Under the pieces are notes generated by a model. It was not told the origin of the DNA and searched no databases. It was given only the letters and a program-made list of their open reading frames with translations. This document shows, in pieces, positions 25,824-34,932 of a DNA stretch of 41,408 bases. A program made the position numbers and the translations under genes. The DNA is from an uncultured Prevotella sp. (lineage in GTDB: Bacteria; Bacteroidota; Bacteroidia; Bacteroidales; Bacteroidaceae). Every line of letters begins with the position of its first letter. Positions within the stretch are counted from its first letter, which is position 1. The stretch covers positions 1 to 41,408 of the forward strand of contig CABSIA010000007.1 in the NCBI GenBank assembly GCA_902477645.1, in the 5' to 3' direction.

Positions 25824-26654
25824 ATGAAACATTTATTATTAATATTAGTGTCATTTATGTTTGTCAGTACATATGCTGCTTCACAGTCAGTAAGAATGTT
25901 GGATGAGAACAGCTACTGGGAAATGAGAGGTCAGTATCTTGCAGGTTGGCCTTTCTATTATATGCCTGTGTATTTTGTTAAAGGTACGGAAGAAATTGAT
26001 GGCAAACTCTACTATAGAGTATGTGAGGATAATACGATAGATTCCAAAAAGTATAACGGAGAATTTATGAAGATTGCTGATAATTATCAGGATGAAGGAG
26101 AAGGCTATACTTATTTCCACAGACTTTCGCTTAGGGAAGAAGATGGAAAAGTGTATGCCCACAAAAGCAGGTTTCCCAAAGATGATAATACAATGTTCGA
26201 GCAGATAGGTGATGAATATCTAATTTTTGATTTTAACCTGAATGAGGGCGACCAGTTTGGCTTGGCTCCTATTACTGTTACTAAGGTTGAATACTATGAC
26301 AGTGGTGATGGTGTGCAGCGAAAGATGATAAGTTTTGACAGCGGACATCGCATACTCGAAGGCACGGGATGTGTGCTTGGAAATTTCATGTATTATCTCG
26401 ATGAGCCGTTATATATGGTAATTGATGAATGGGGATCATATTTCAAATATTTACATAGCGGTAAAGGATGGAATGTAGACGGCGAGATGTTTCCTGAAGA
26501 CCAATTGCCTACAGGTGTTCGTAATGTCAGCAATGAGGAAGAGGCTGGCAATAAAATGATTTATGACATTGGAGGCAGAAAAGCAACGTCTGTATTGTCA
26601 TGTCCTTCAATTTATATTAAAGATGGCAAGAAACATGTGAATAAAAGAAGGTAG
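25824..26654 (+). CDS. Secreted protein with short type-IX-like C-terminal tail
   Basis: The 276-residue protein starts at 25824, 8 nt after the C25 stop, with a clear signal peptide (MKHLLLILVSFMFVSTYA). The body is acidic and aromatic-rich without a recognised domain. The end reads IYDIGGRKA...SIYIKDGKKHV, the YDLNGRK...GIYI.NGKK pattern of sorting-domain tails in Prevotella-type secreted proteins. It is likely co-transcribed with the peptidase and could be its partner, substrate or inhibitor; that is inference from position. The upstream in-frame ATG at 25764 falls inside the C25 gene and lacks a signal. Confidence 0.78.
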   Translation: MKHLLLILVSFMFVSTYAASQSVRMLDENSYWEMRGQYLAGWPFYYMPVYFVKGTEEIDGKLYYRVCEDNTIDSKKYNGEFMKIADNYQDEGEGYTYFHRLSLREEDGKVYAHKSRFPKDDNTMFEQIGDEYLIFDFNLNEGDQFGLAPITVTKVEYYDSGDGVQRKMISFDSGHRILEGTGCVLGNFMYYLDEPLYMVIDEWGSYFKYLHSGKGWNVDGEMFPEDQLPTGVRNVSNEEEAGNKMIYDIGGRKATSVLSCPSIYIKDGKKHVNKRR

Positions 26655-26702
26655 AATGAGTTTACTGTCGTGAAATATAATCTATACGGAGTCGGCTGAA
26701 TT

Positions 26703-26876
26703 CTAATTGTTTTTAGCCAAGTCATCGTAGCTGTCGCAATATTTTATGCTTGCGAGAGAATAGGCTTCTTGTGTGTCTGTTTTTTCTTCTTCGTATTGCG
26801 CCATCATCTTAAATGGACTGAAAACAAACAATAACGCTGTAGCCAGTACTTTTACTGCTGAGATATTTGCATTCAT
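26703..26876 (-). CDS. Candidate 57-residue secreted peptide
   Basis: On the minus strand an ATG at 26876 opens a frame of 57 residues ending TAG at 26703-26705. It starts MNANISAVKVLATALLFVFS and has PFKMMAQ at a plausible signal cleavage site. An acidic mature part of about 30 residues follows, ending YCDSYDDLAKNN. It lies just after the trxA terminator hairpin. A TACTTTTTG string (one T more than the -7 consensus) lies upstream, so it could have its own promoter. I know no homologue. Confidence 0.45.
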   Translation of the reverse strand: MNANISAVKVLATALLFVFSPFKMMAQYEEEKTDTQEAYSLASIKYCDSYDDLAKNN

Positions 26877-26894
26877 AATTGTTTGAATTTAGCA

Positions 26895-26937
26895 AAAAGT
26901 AAAGAGGTTGGATACCGAATGTTGTCAGCATCCAACC
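26895..26937 (-). terminator. Intrinsic terminator of trxA
   Basis: On the minus strand GGTTGGAT (complement of 26930-26937) pairs with ATCCAACC (complement of 26906-26913) and is followed by a T-rich run (CTCTTTACTTTTTG). It lies 25 nt after the trxA stop. Confidence 0.65.
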
Positions 26938-26961
26938 CCTTCAATATTGGGTTTTGTATTA

Positions 26962-27276
26962 TTATAGCAGAGCCTTGAATTTCTCTTCAATCTTAGCCTT
27001 TGATGCAGCGCCAACGAATTTGTCAACAAGCTGACCGCCCTTGAAGAAAAGGATAGTTGGGATGTTTCGTACGCCAAACTCCATTGCAATGTCATCGTTC
27101 TCCTCAACATCGCACTTGCCGACAACAAGTTTGCCGTCGTATTCCTCAGCAAGCTCGCTGATGATTGGGGCAATCTGGCGGCAAGGTCCGCACCATGTAG
27201 CCCAAAGGTCTACTACCAATGGCAATTCGCCATTTTTGTAACTCTCGAAATTCTCGGTTGTGATTGTTACTTCCAT
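26962..27276 (-). CDS. trxA: Thioredoxin
   Basis: The 104-residue protein has the redox site WCGPC (residues 28-32) and the cis-proline loop NIPT, with the usual single-domain length and no signal peptide. It reduces disulfides in cytoplasmic proteins such as ribonucleotide reductase, using thioredoxin reductase. It has its own -7 box and terminator and so stands as a single-gene unit between the AT-rich island and the IS element. Confidence 0.97.
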   Translation of the reverse strand: MEVTITTENFESYKNGELPLVVDLWATWCGPCRQIAPIISELAEEYDGKLVVGKCDVEENDDIAMEFGVRNIPTILFFKGGQLVDKFVGAASKAKIEEKFKALL

Positions 27277-27308
27277 GTTAAGTATTTGTTGTTTCTTGAT
27301 TTCTGTTG

Positions 27309-27316
27309 CAAAATTA
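27309..27316 (-). promoter_or_regulatory. -7 box TAATTTTG of trxA
   Basis: This perfect minus-strand TAnnTTTG box is 32 nt before the ATG at 27276. No exact TTTG is seen at the -33 distance. Confidence 0.5.
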
Positions 27317-27620
27317 AATAAAATAATCGAGATACAGAACTCTTTTCATAAAAATTATGAACTGCTATAAGATTTAGTCTTGCCTGTTGCTGCTATTGTA
27401 TAGCCTTTGTTGCTATAGATAGCTTCTTTTTTTATTTTTGATGGTTAAAACCGTTTTTGTTTCTGTATCTTTACGTTATCTTTCGTATATATAAGTATAA
27501 GGTGGCCTCTAAAAATTAACTTTGTTAGAATTTTGATTTTTAGTCGAGATCAGATTGTCAGTCGAAGAAAGTTTCTGTCCGCCGCTAACTTTATAGAACC
27601 AACTATAACATATAAAATAA
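27317..27620. other. Non-coding gap before the IS element
   Basis: About 300 nt without a credible gene. It holds two TATCTTT strings near 27470-27490 and a TAACTTTG box at 27517-27524 on the plus strand. These may be the original promoter region of the GH31 gene that now lies beyond the IS element. Confidence 0.4.
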
Positions 27621-27703
27621 TAAGTAGATGTTGAAAATTAGTTTATATCAAAATTTTTGTTGTGGTTCTTCCGTTATAGTTATGTACCATAACAGTTACG
27701 ACT

Positions 27704-28120
27704 ATGGCCAAAATCAAAGTTATAGAACTGACAGACCAGCAACGTCTGCAGCTGGAAGAGGGCTTTCGCCAAGGCAAGAGCCACGCTTTCCGTATGCGCT
27801 GTCGCGCAATACTTCTGAAATCCAGTGGTCTGACCTCCAAAGAAGTTGGGGTACAGACCGAAATGACCCATATATCCGTCAATTCATGGGTGAAGCGGTT
27901 CGAAGTCGACGGCATCAAGGGTTTGGAGACACGTCCGGGACGTGGTCGGAAGCCAATAATGGACTGCTCGGACGAGGAAGCGGTGCGTATAGCCATCGAG
28001 AACGACAGACAAAGCGTAATGAGGGCAAAGGAAGCCTGGCAGCAAGCGTCCGGCAAGGAGGCGAGCGAGAGTACGTTCAGGGCTTTTTTATCCGCATTGG
28101 CGCGAGATATAGACGTATAA
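27704..28120 (+). CDS. IS630 transposase, N-terminal part (OrfA)
   Basis: The 138-residue frame encodes the DNA-binding half with a helix-turn-helix (LTSKEVGVQTEMTHISVNSW) and the RPGRGRKP linker. It overlaps OrfB, which is in the -1 frame. A T-TTT-TTA heptamer at 28084-28090 is correctly phased for -1 slippage, so a full transposase would be made by frameshifting. Confidence 0.88.
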   Translation: MAKIKVIELTDQQRLQLEEGFRQGKSHAFRMRCRAILLKSSGLTSKEVGVQTEMTHISVNSWVKRFEVDGIKGLETRPGRGRKPIMDCSDEEAVRIAIENDRQSVMRAKEAWQQASGKEASESTFRAFLSALARDIDV

Positions 28121-28716
28121 GGAAACGTCCAAAGGGTAAGCCCTCGCCGCAGCTCTATGCGTACAAGACCGAGAAGCTGCAGGAACTCGAAAGACAGGCA
28201 ACAGCCGGCCTGATAGACCTCTACTACGGAGATGAAAGCCATATCTGCACGGAAGGCTATGTGCCCTATGGCTGGCAGTTCCGTGGAGAGGATGTGTATA
28301 TCCCTTCTGAAAGAGGCCTCAGGCTCAATATCTTCGGTATGATTGACCGTAATAACCAATATGAGGGCTTCTCTACAACGGAGAACATGAAGGCTGATAA
28401 AATCGCAGACTTTCTTGACAGACTGTCGATGCGTATCCGCAAGGATACATTCGTGGTGCTTGACAATGCCAGCGTGCACAGGTGCAAACTCATGAAGGAA
28501 CTTCGGCCGATATGGAAAAAGCGAGGCCTGTACCTTTTCTTTCTCCCTCCATATAGTCCTCATCTGAATATCGCAGAGACACTGTGGAGAATACTCAAGG
28601 GCAAATGGCTCAGACCTGTGGATTATTTTTCCACAGATTCCTTGCTTTACGCAACCAATCGAGCTTTGGCGGCTATTGGATTTGAACTCAATATCAATTT
28701 TGCCCATGTGGCTTAG
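28091..28716 (+). CDS. IS630 transposase, catalytic part (OrfB)
   Basis: About 208 residues in the -1 frame relative to OrfA, joined at the slippery heptamer. The DDE residues are visible in DLYYGDESH, VVLDNASVH and SPHLNIAETLW. It lacks a plausible independent start close to the junction, which favours expression as a fusion. It ends with TAG directly at the right inverted end. Confidence 0.88.
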
Positions 28717-28758
28717 TATAAACTAATTTTCAACATCTACTTAAATATAAAGAGGAAT

Positions 28759-31074
28759 ATGCGTTTACGATTTTTTTTTCTGTTTGTCGTGTCATTCGCC
28801 TTGTCAGAGGCAAAGGTTTCTGATGTCTGCGTGAAGTTCGTCACTCCTTCTATAGTCAGGGTGCAGTGGTCACCCGACGGTATTCTGCATGGCAACAATA
28901 CTGGTGTATGTGTTTATAATAACTGTGAGGTAAAGGTTGAGGAAACGTATATTGGCGGTTTCCGCAGACTGGCGTCTTCAGAACTGGTTGTATATGTCGA
29001 CAATGTAACGGGTGCTGTCTCTTTCGTTGACAGAACAACGGGGCGTACGCTGTTGACCGAAACAAACAGGCAGGCAGAGCCTGTTGCTTTGGAAAATGTT
29101 GTCTTTGATGAGAAAACGGCACGTGTCATCGATACTGCAAACGGCAAGATAACGGTGAGGGATGTGAAAAGTCGTGATACTGTAGGTGTCTCTACTCGCT
29201 ACTGTTCACATTTCATGTGCAAAGGGACCAAAGCCATCTACGGACTCGGAGCTCACATGGAGGACTATATGAACCTGCTCGGCAAGACCCTCTGGCTTAC
29301 GCAGCATAACCTGAAGGTGCATGTTCCCGTCCTGTTGTCACCCCAAGGCTACGGCCTTCTCTTCGATGCCGGGTGTGCCATGAAGTATTCGTCTGCCGAC
29401 TCTCGTTTCACCATGCAGCTTGAAGCGGCGCGGCAACTCGACTACTATTTCATTAAAGGTGACAGAATGCAGGATGTTGTTGCCGGCTATCACGAGCTGA
29501 CTGGTAAGGCTCAGTTACTGCCTTTGTATGCTTTCGGCTATATACAGTCGAAAGAGAGATACCGTTCTACAGACGAGCTGTTGGCGACGGTAAAGGAATA
29601 TCGCCGTCGCCATGTGCCAATAGATGTTATCGTGCAGGACTGGAACTACTGGCCGCAAGGGTGGGGGTATATGAAGATGGATCGTAAGTTCTATCCCGAT
29701 CCGAAGACTCTGGCCGACTCGCTTCATGCCTTGAATGCCCGCATAATGGTAAGTATATGGCCTAATCCGCAGTCCTGTCCGCAGGAGGTTGACTTCAAGA
29801 ACCGGGGATATATGTTACCACACTCTTCTTATGATGTTTTCAACGATGATGCCCGACGGTATTATTGGAAGTATGTTAATGACGAGTTCTTTTCCAACGG
29901 TTTCGATGCCTGGTGGTGCGACTGTAGCGAGCCCGTTGATGCAGACTGGCGCAGAATGACCGACACCGTAAACGGAAAGCCATACGGATGGGACAGTCAT
30001 GAACAGCGGTGGCTGCTCAATAAGGCTATCCTTAGTGAGACGTTGGGGGCGGAGCGTAGCAGCCTCTATTCGCTGTATCATGCCAAGGGAATATACGAAA
30101 ACCAACGGAGCACCGACGGAAGCAAGAGGGTGCTCAACCTTACGCGCAGCGGATATGCCGGACAACAGCGGTATGCCACCATAGTATGGAACGGTGATAC
30201 TCATGCCTCGTGGGATGCCTTCAAGCGTCAGATACCTTCGGGACTCAACTACATGGCTACAGGCAATCCCTACTGGACGGTTGATGTGGGTGCTTTCTTT
30301 GTCAGAAACGACAACACAAGATGGTTCTATAATGGTGATTTCCCGAATGGTGTCGGTGACGAAGGCTACAGGGAGTTCTACACGCGTATGTTCCAGTGGG
30401 CTACCTTTCTGCCTGTGTTGCGCAGTCATGGCACTGATACTCCTCGTGAGATATGGCGGTTCGGAGAGCCGGGTACAGAATATTATGATGCCATACTTAA
30501 GATGATCAGGCTCAGGTACGCTCTTCTGCCTTATATATATAGTATGGCGGCACGTCAGACCATGGAGAGCTACTCGATGGCAAGGATGCTGTCTTTCGAC
30601 TATCCTGACGATGCCAAAGTCTATGATATCAAGGACGAATATCTGTTCGGTGATATTCTTGTTTGTCCGGTGACAGAGCCTGCCAGCCGGCAAACGGTGA
30701 GAAAGGTTTATCTACCTGAGGGGAATGCTTGGATAGATTTCTGGACAAACAGACGGTATGAAGGCGGACAGTGGATAGAAGTCTGTACTACAATCGAACA
30801 TCTTCCGCTTTATGTAAGGGCAGGCAGCATTATTCCCGTTACCGATGTGATGGAGTATTCTGCCGCACAGATAGACAAGCCTGTCACGGCTCTTGTCTAT
30901 CCTGGAGGTGATGCTTTGTTCACTCTTTATCAAGATGCCTGTGACGGTTATGCTTTCGAGCAGGGTGACTATGCTGTTGCAACACTGTTGTGGGATGACA
31001 GCCGGCAGAAGTTTGAGGTTAAGACAAAAGGATTTCCGCGTGAGATACACTATGAGTGCATAGATGTGAACTGA
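28759..31074 (+). CDS. Secreted glycoside hydrolase family 31 (alpha-glucosidase/alpha-xylosidase type)
   Basis: The 771-residue protein has a signal peptide (MRLRFFFLFVVSFALSEA), an N-terminal beta domain (to about 230), a GH31 barrel (about 240-590) and C-terminal beta domains. The nucleophile is Asp388 in WWCDCSEP and the acid/base is expected at Asp480 in WNGDTHASW. VQDWNYWPQGWG is the substrate-pocket segment. Retaining exo-acting release of alpha-glucose or alpha-xylose from glycans is the family role; which one is not readable. No susCD pair is nearby. The IS630 element ends 15 nt before the start and probably separates the gene from its native promoter. Confidence 0.92.
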   Translation: MRLRFFFLFVVSFALSEAKVSDVCVKFVTPSIVRVQWSPDGILHGNNTGVCVYNNCEVKVEETYIGGFRRLASSELVVYVDNVTGAVSFVDRTTGRTLLTETNRQAEPVALENVVFDEKTARVIDTANGKITVRDVKSRDTVGVSTRYCSHFMCKGTKAIYGLGAHMEDYMNLLGKTLWLTQHNLKVHVPVLLSPQGYGLLFDAGCAMKYSSADSRFTMQLEAARQLDYYFIKGDRMQDVVAGYHELTGKAQLLPLYAFGYIQSKERYRSTDELLATVKEYRRRHVPIDVIVQDWNYWPQGWGYMKMDRKFYPDPKTLADSLHALNARIMVSIWPNPQSCPQEVDFKNRGYMLPHSSYDVFNDDARRYYWKYVNDEFFSNGFDAWWCDCSEPVDADWRRMTDTVNGKPYGWDSHEQRWLLNKAILSETLGAERSSLYSLYHAKGIYENQRSTDGSKRVLNLTRSGYAGQQRYATIVWNGDTHASWDAFKRQIPSGLNYMATGNPYWTVDVGAFFVRNDNTRWFYNGDFPNGVGDEGYREFYTRMFQWATFLPVLRSHGTDTPREIWRFGEPGTEYYDAILKMIRLRYALLPYIYSMAARQTMESYSMARMLSFDYPDDAKVYDIKDEYLFGDILVCPVTEPASRQTVRKVYLPEGNAWIDFWTNRRYEGGQWIEVCTTIEHLPLYVRAGSIIPVTDVMEYSAAQIDKPVTALVYPGGDALFTLYQDACDGYAFEQGDYAVATLLWDDSRQKFEVKTKGFPREIHYECIDVN

Positions 31075-31094
31075 TATTCCTGCCCAAAGGAATG

Positions 31095-34000
31095 TCAGTT
31101 CACAGCATAGCTGATGTTTTCGTTGGCTTCGATATATTCGATCAGTTCTTTTGTAAGCTCGATGCCTTGGTTGGGCATACGTAGCATTACGGTAGTGTTG
31201 TGTATGCGGTCGAGTAACTGGAAATACAGCGTCACCTTTCCTGGATGTGCTGATACGATGGTTGATATGTCCGATGCCGTGTTTTCGTCTATCTTGTCAG
31301 CATCGGCTGTGATGGTGAATTTCTCGATGTATTTTTCCTTTACCGCCTGCATATACTCCACGTTCTTTATCTGTGTGCTTATGAAAGTGCTTGTGGGAAA
31401 TTTCTTTATACATTTACAAGTTATGTAGACAGTTGCGCCTACAATAAACTTGCTGTTCCATGCTCCCCAGTCGTCGCCGAACAGAGCCAATTCGCCTGGT
31501 CCCTCATAGTCTTCTATGGTTACGAAACCGCATGGGTCACCTTTCTTGGTGAATTTCTTCTTGACATCTGTTATGATGCCTCCAAGTGTAATTTCTTCTC
31601 TGTCGAGCAGTTTCTCTTTGTCGGCAAACTCGTAGCAATGGGTATTGCACATAGCCTTCAGTACTACGGCATAGTCGTCGAGAGGATGAGCGGAGAGATA
31701 TATGCCAACAAGGTCTTTTTCTTTGCCGAGCCGTTCTATCGTGCTCCAGTCTTCTCCTTGTGGAATAGGTGGATTTGTAATCTCAACTTCTTCTTCTCCA
31801 AATAAGGAGTTTGTAGCTTGCTGCTTGGCTGTCTGATATTGCTGTCCGAACTTTACAAGGGTGTCGAGAAACAATTCTCCCTTGGTATTCATTCCGAAGA
31901 AATCCTCGCGTCTTATATTGAAACAGTCGAAACCTCCGCTGAGTGCCAAGCTTTCTATGGCTTTCCTGTTTACGTCCTTAAGGCTCACACGTTTTACAAA
32001 GTCGAAGATGTCTTTGTATGGACCGTTCTTTTCTCTTTCGGTGATAATAGCCTCGGCAGCAGCTCCTCCCATGCCCTTTATGGCTGATAGTCCGAACCTG
32101 ATCTCACCTTCGCCATTTACACCAAAGCCAACGAAACTCTCGTTTACGTTGGGACCGAGCGTTGAGATATTCATGGCTTTACATTCTTCCATGAGCTTCG
32201 TGATCTCGGTAATCTGACTGAAGCGACGGGTCATAAGCGCGGCCATGTATTCGGCAGGGTAGTGTGCCTTCATATATGCCGTCTGGTATGCTACCCATGA
32301 GTAGCATGTGGCATGCGACTTGTTGAAAGCATACGATGCGAATTTCTCCCAGTCTGCCCATATTTTCTCAAGAACCTTCGGGTCGTGTCCGTTCTTTTGT
32401 CCGCCCTCAATAAACTTAGGCTTCATGGCGTCAACGATGGCTTTCTTCATACATATAATCGTTTTCCACTGGTCATTGATCATGCCTCGGGTAAAGTTGG
32501 CAAGTTGCCGGCTCAGCAACATCACCTGTTCCTGGTAAACCGTAATACCGTAGGTGTCCTTGAGGTATTTCTCCATGCAAGGTATGTCGTAGCTTACAAG
32601 CGATGGGTCGTTCTTTCGTTTGATGAACTCAGGAATGTAGTCCATAGGCCCTGGACGATATAGTGCGTTCATGGCAATAAGGTCCTCGAAAACAGTTGGG
32701 TGCAGCTCACGCAGATATTTCTGCATGCCGGGCGACTCAAATTGGAAAGTTCCGATTGTGCGTCCCTGCTGATAGAGTTTATATGTAAGCTCGTCGTCAA
32801 TAGGCAACGTGTCAAGATCTATGTCCTCGCCCAAAGTCTGCTTCACAACCTTGCATGCCTCCTTTAGCTCCGACAGGGTCTTCAGTCCGAGGAAGTCCAT
32901 TTTTATAAGACCTGTCGACTCGATAACGTGACCGTCGTATTGGGTGACAGGAACTTTCAAGCCTTTGAAATCCGGGTCGTCGGCTGTAGATACCGGTACC
33001 CAGTCGCTTATGGCGTTACGGCAGATAATGAAACCGCAGGCATGAATACCCGTGCCACGTACGGTACCCTCGAGCATCTTTGCGTATTTTATGGTGTTGC
33101 GCTCTCTTGGGTCGGCAGATGCCTCTGCCTCACGAAGCTCTGGAGTACACTTGATGGCATTTGTAAGGTTCATCTTTAGACCGTCGGGTAGCCTGTCGGG
33201 AATAGCCTTGCACAGGGCATTCGACACATCGAGAGGCAGCTTTTCCACGCGTGCCACATCCTTGATGGAGTTTTTTGTTGCCATACTCGCATACGTGATG
33301 ATATGTGCGCAGTTCTCATGTCCGTATTTGTCCATTACCCACTGCAACACTTTACCTCGTCCGTCATCGTCGAAGTCGGTATCAATATCGGGGAGGTTCA
33401 CGCGGTCTGGGTTAAGGAAACGCTCAAACAGCAAGTCGTATTTCAGTGGGTCTATCTTCGTAATGCCAAGACAATAGGCAACAACAGAGCCTGCTGCCGA
33501 GCCACGTCCGGGACCTACCATTACGCCAAGCTCTGTACGGGCGGCATTTATGAAGTCTGACACGATAAGGAAGTAGCCTGGGAAACCCATGGTCTTCATT
33601 ACGTGAAGTTCAAAATTTATGTGTTCCTTAACATTGTCTGAAAGGTTCTCGCCGTATCTGCTTGGGTCTCTTGCTCCGTCGTATGCAAGTTTGGCAAGAT
33701 AGTCAGCCTCAAACTTAATTCTGTATATCTTGTCGTAACCCCCAAGACGCTCTATAACCTTTTGTCCCTCTTCTGGCGAAAGCTGGTTCTCGCCATTTTC
33801 GTCGGTAGTAAATTCTCTGTACAAGTCATCGGTAGAGAATTTCTGTCTCCATTCCTCTTCTGTTCCGAAACTTTCAGGAATAGGGAAGAAAGGCATGATA
33901 GGTCCATTTTCTATGGAGTAGGTCTCAACCTTGTCGAGAATTTCTGTAGTGTTGACAAGTGCCTCTGGCACATCGCTGAAAATGTCGTTCATCTCCTGTC

Positions 34001-34805
34001 TCGACTTGAACCACTCCTGCTTGGTGTACCTCATACGGTTAGGATCATCGAGATCTTTTCCTGTTGACAGACAAAGCAAATGGTCGTGAGCCTCGGCGGT
34101 GTCTTTGTCCTCAAAATGGCAGTCGTTGCTGCAAATCAGTTTAATGCCGTATTCCCTTGCCATTTCTATCAGAACTTTGTTGGCTTTCTGCTGCAATGGG
34201 AATGTCTCGCGGTTTGCGAGAATATTCGGGTCTGTAACCTCGTGCCGCTGAAGCTCAAGATAATAGTCGTCGCCAAAAAGATTCTTATACCAAAGGCATG
34301 CCTCACGTGCGCCTTCAATATCACCTTTCAGGATTTTCGCTGGCACCTCGCCCGCTATACATGCCGAGCAGACAATGAGCCCCTCGTGATATTGCTCAAG
34401 GTCGTGGCGGTCTGTTCTCGGACGGTAATAGAAACCGTCTACCCATGAGCGTGATACAAGTTTTATCAGGTTTTTGTAGCCTTGGTAATTCTTTGCCAAC
34501 ACAATAAGGTGGTAGCCAGACTTGTCGCCATTCTCCGCAACCTTGTCGGTCTTGTCGTGCCGTGCCACATACATCTCACATCCGAAGATGGGCTTAAAAG
34601 GCTCCAGACCTTCTTTTTTTCTGCCTTTGTTTATTCCGGCGCAATAGTCGGCAAACTCTTTTATTCCGAACATTACGCCGTGGTCCGTGATAGCCATTCC
34701 TCGCATTCCGTCGGCAACAGCTTTGTCAACAAGTCTGTTTATCTTTGACTGTCCGTCAAGGATTGAATAGTGTGTGTGAACATGTAAATGTATGAAATCT
34801 TCCAT
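31095..34805 (-). CDS. dnaE: DNA polymerase III alpha subunit
   Basis: The 1236-residue replicative polymerase begins MEDFIHLHVHTHYSILDG, the PHP domain opening. The catalytic aspartates are in PDIDTDF (Asp473, Asp475), and helix-hairpin-helix and OB-fold regions follow near the C terminus. It makes both DNA strands as the core of the replicase. The frame is open for another 60 codons upstream, but the family start is at 34805 and the added stretch would cross the psd promoter. It converges with the GH31 gene with only 20 nt between stops and diverges from psd. Confidence 0.97.
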   Translation of the reverse strand: MEDFIHLHVHTHYSILDGQSKINRLVDKAVADGMRGMAITDHGVMFGIKEFADYCAGINKGRKKEGLEPFKPIFGCEMYVARHDKTDKVAENGDKSGYHLIVLAKNYQGYKNLIKLVSRSWVDGFYYRPRTDRHDLEQYHEGLIVCSACIAGEVPAKILKGDIEGAREACLWYKNLFGDDYYLELQRHEVTDPNILANRETFPLQQKANKVLIEMAREYGIKLICSNDCHFEDKDTAEAHDHLLCLSTGKDLDDPNRMRYTKQEWFKSRQEMNDIFSDVPEALVNTTEILDKVETYSIENGPIMPFFPIPESFGTEEEWRQKFSTDDLYREFTTDENGENQLSPEEGQKVIERLGGYDKIYRIKFEADYLAKLAYDGARDPSRYGENLSDNVKEHINFELHVMKTMGFPGYFLIVSDFINAARTELGVMVGPGRGSAAGSVVAYCLGITKIDPLKYDLLFERFLNPDRVNLPDIDTDFDDDGRGKVLQWVMDKYGHENCAHIITYASMATKNSIKDVARVEKLPLDVSNALCKAIPDRLPDGLKMNLTNAIKCTPELREAEASADPRERNTIKYAKMLEGTVRGTGIHACGFIICRNAISDWVPVSTADDPDFKGLKVPVTQYDGHVIESTGLIKMDFLGLKTLSELKEACKVVKQTLGEDIDLDTLPIDDELTYKLYQQGRTIGTFQFESPGMQKYLRELHPTVFEDLIAMNALYRPGPMDYIPEFIKRKNDPSLVSYDIPCMEKYLKDTYGITVYQEQVMLLSRQLANFTRGMINDQWKTIICMKKAIVDAMKPKFIEGGQKNGHDPKVLEKIWADWEKFASYAFNKSHATCYSWVAYQTAYMKAHYPAEYMAALMTRRFSQITEITKLMEECKAMNISTLGPNVNESFVGFGVNGEGEIRFGLSAIKGMGGAAAEAIITEREKNGPYKDIFDFVKRVSLKDVNRKAIESLALSGGFDCFNIRREDFFGMNTKGELFLDTLVKFGQQYQTAKQQATNSLFGEEEVEITNPPIPQGEDWSTIERLGKEKDLVGIYLSAHPLDDYAVVLKAMCNTHCYEFADKEKLLDREEITLGGIITDVKKKFTKKGDPCGFVTIEDYEGPGELALFGDDWGAWNSKFIVGATVYITCKCIKKFPTSTFISTQIKNVEYMQAVKEKYIEKFTITADADKIDENTASDISTIVSAHPGKVTLYFQLLDRIHNTTVMLRMPNQGIELTKELIEYIEANENISYAVN

Positions 34806-34875
34806 TGTGAGATGTGTTTTGAGGCGTAAAATTACTACAATTATGCCATATTGCCAAAAGAATGGCAGAGAAAAT

Positions 34876-34906
34876 TTTGCTGAAAGATAAAAAATAATTA
34901 ACTTTG
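34876..34906 (+). promoter_or_regulatory. Consensus promoter of psd operon
   Basis: TTTG (34876-34879) and TAACTTTG (34899-34906) are spaced 19 nt. The box ends 26 nt before the psd ATG at 34933. Confidence 0.78.
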
Positions 34907-34932
34907 CAACAAAATATACTCGTAAATTTTCC

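Larger units (their letters stand above)
27623..28741 (+). mobile_element. IS630-type insertion sequence, apparently intact
   Basis: Inside flanking TA dinucleotides (27621-27622 and 28742-28743), perfect inverted ends of 25 bp (AAGTAGATGTTGAAAATTAG at the left) bound a 1119-bp element with two overlapping frames. TA duplication, length and DDE transposase are as in the IS630/mariner group. It lies 15 nt upstream of the GH31 start codon. No frame damage is visible, so it may still move. Confidence 0.93.

Noticed and set aside
27643..28707. 354-residue frame opposite the IS630 transposase
   Set aside because: The DDE motifs and frameshift site are on the plus strand; the opposite frame is a by-product.
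29815..30693. 292-residue frame opposite the GH31 gene
   Set aside because: Shadow of GH31; no start context or domain.
31075..31094. Bidirectional terminator between GH31 and dnaE (ATTCCT/AGGAAT)
   Set aside because: The stem is only 6 bp with no T run; too weak to claim.
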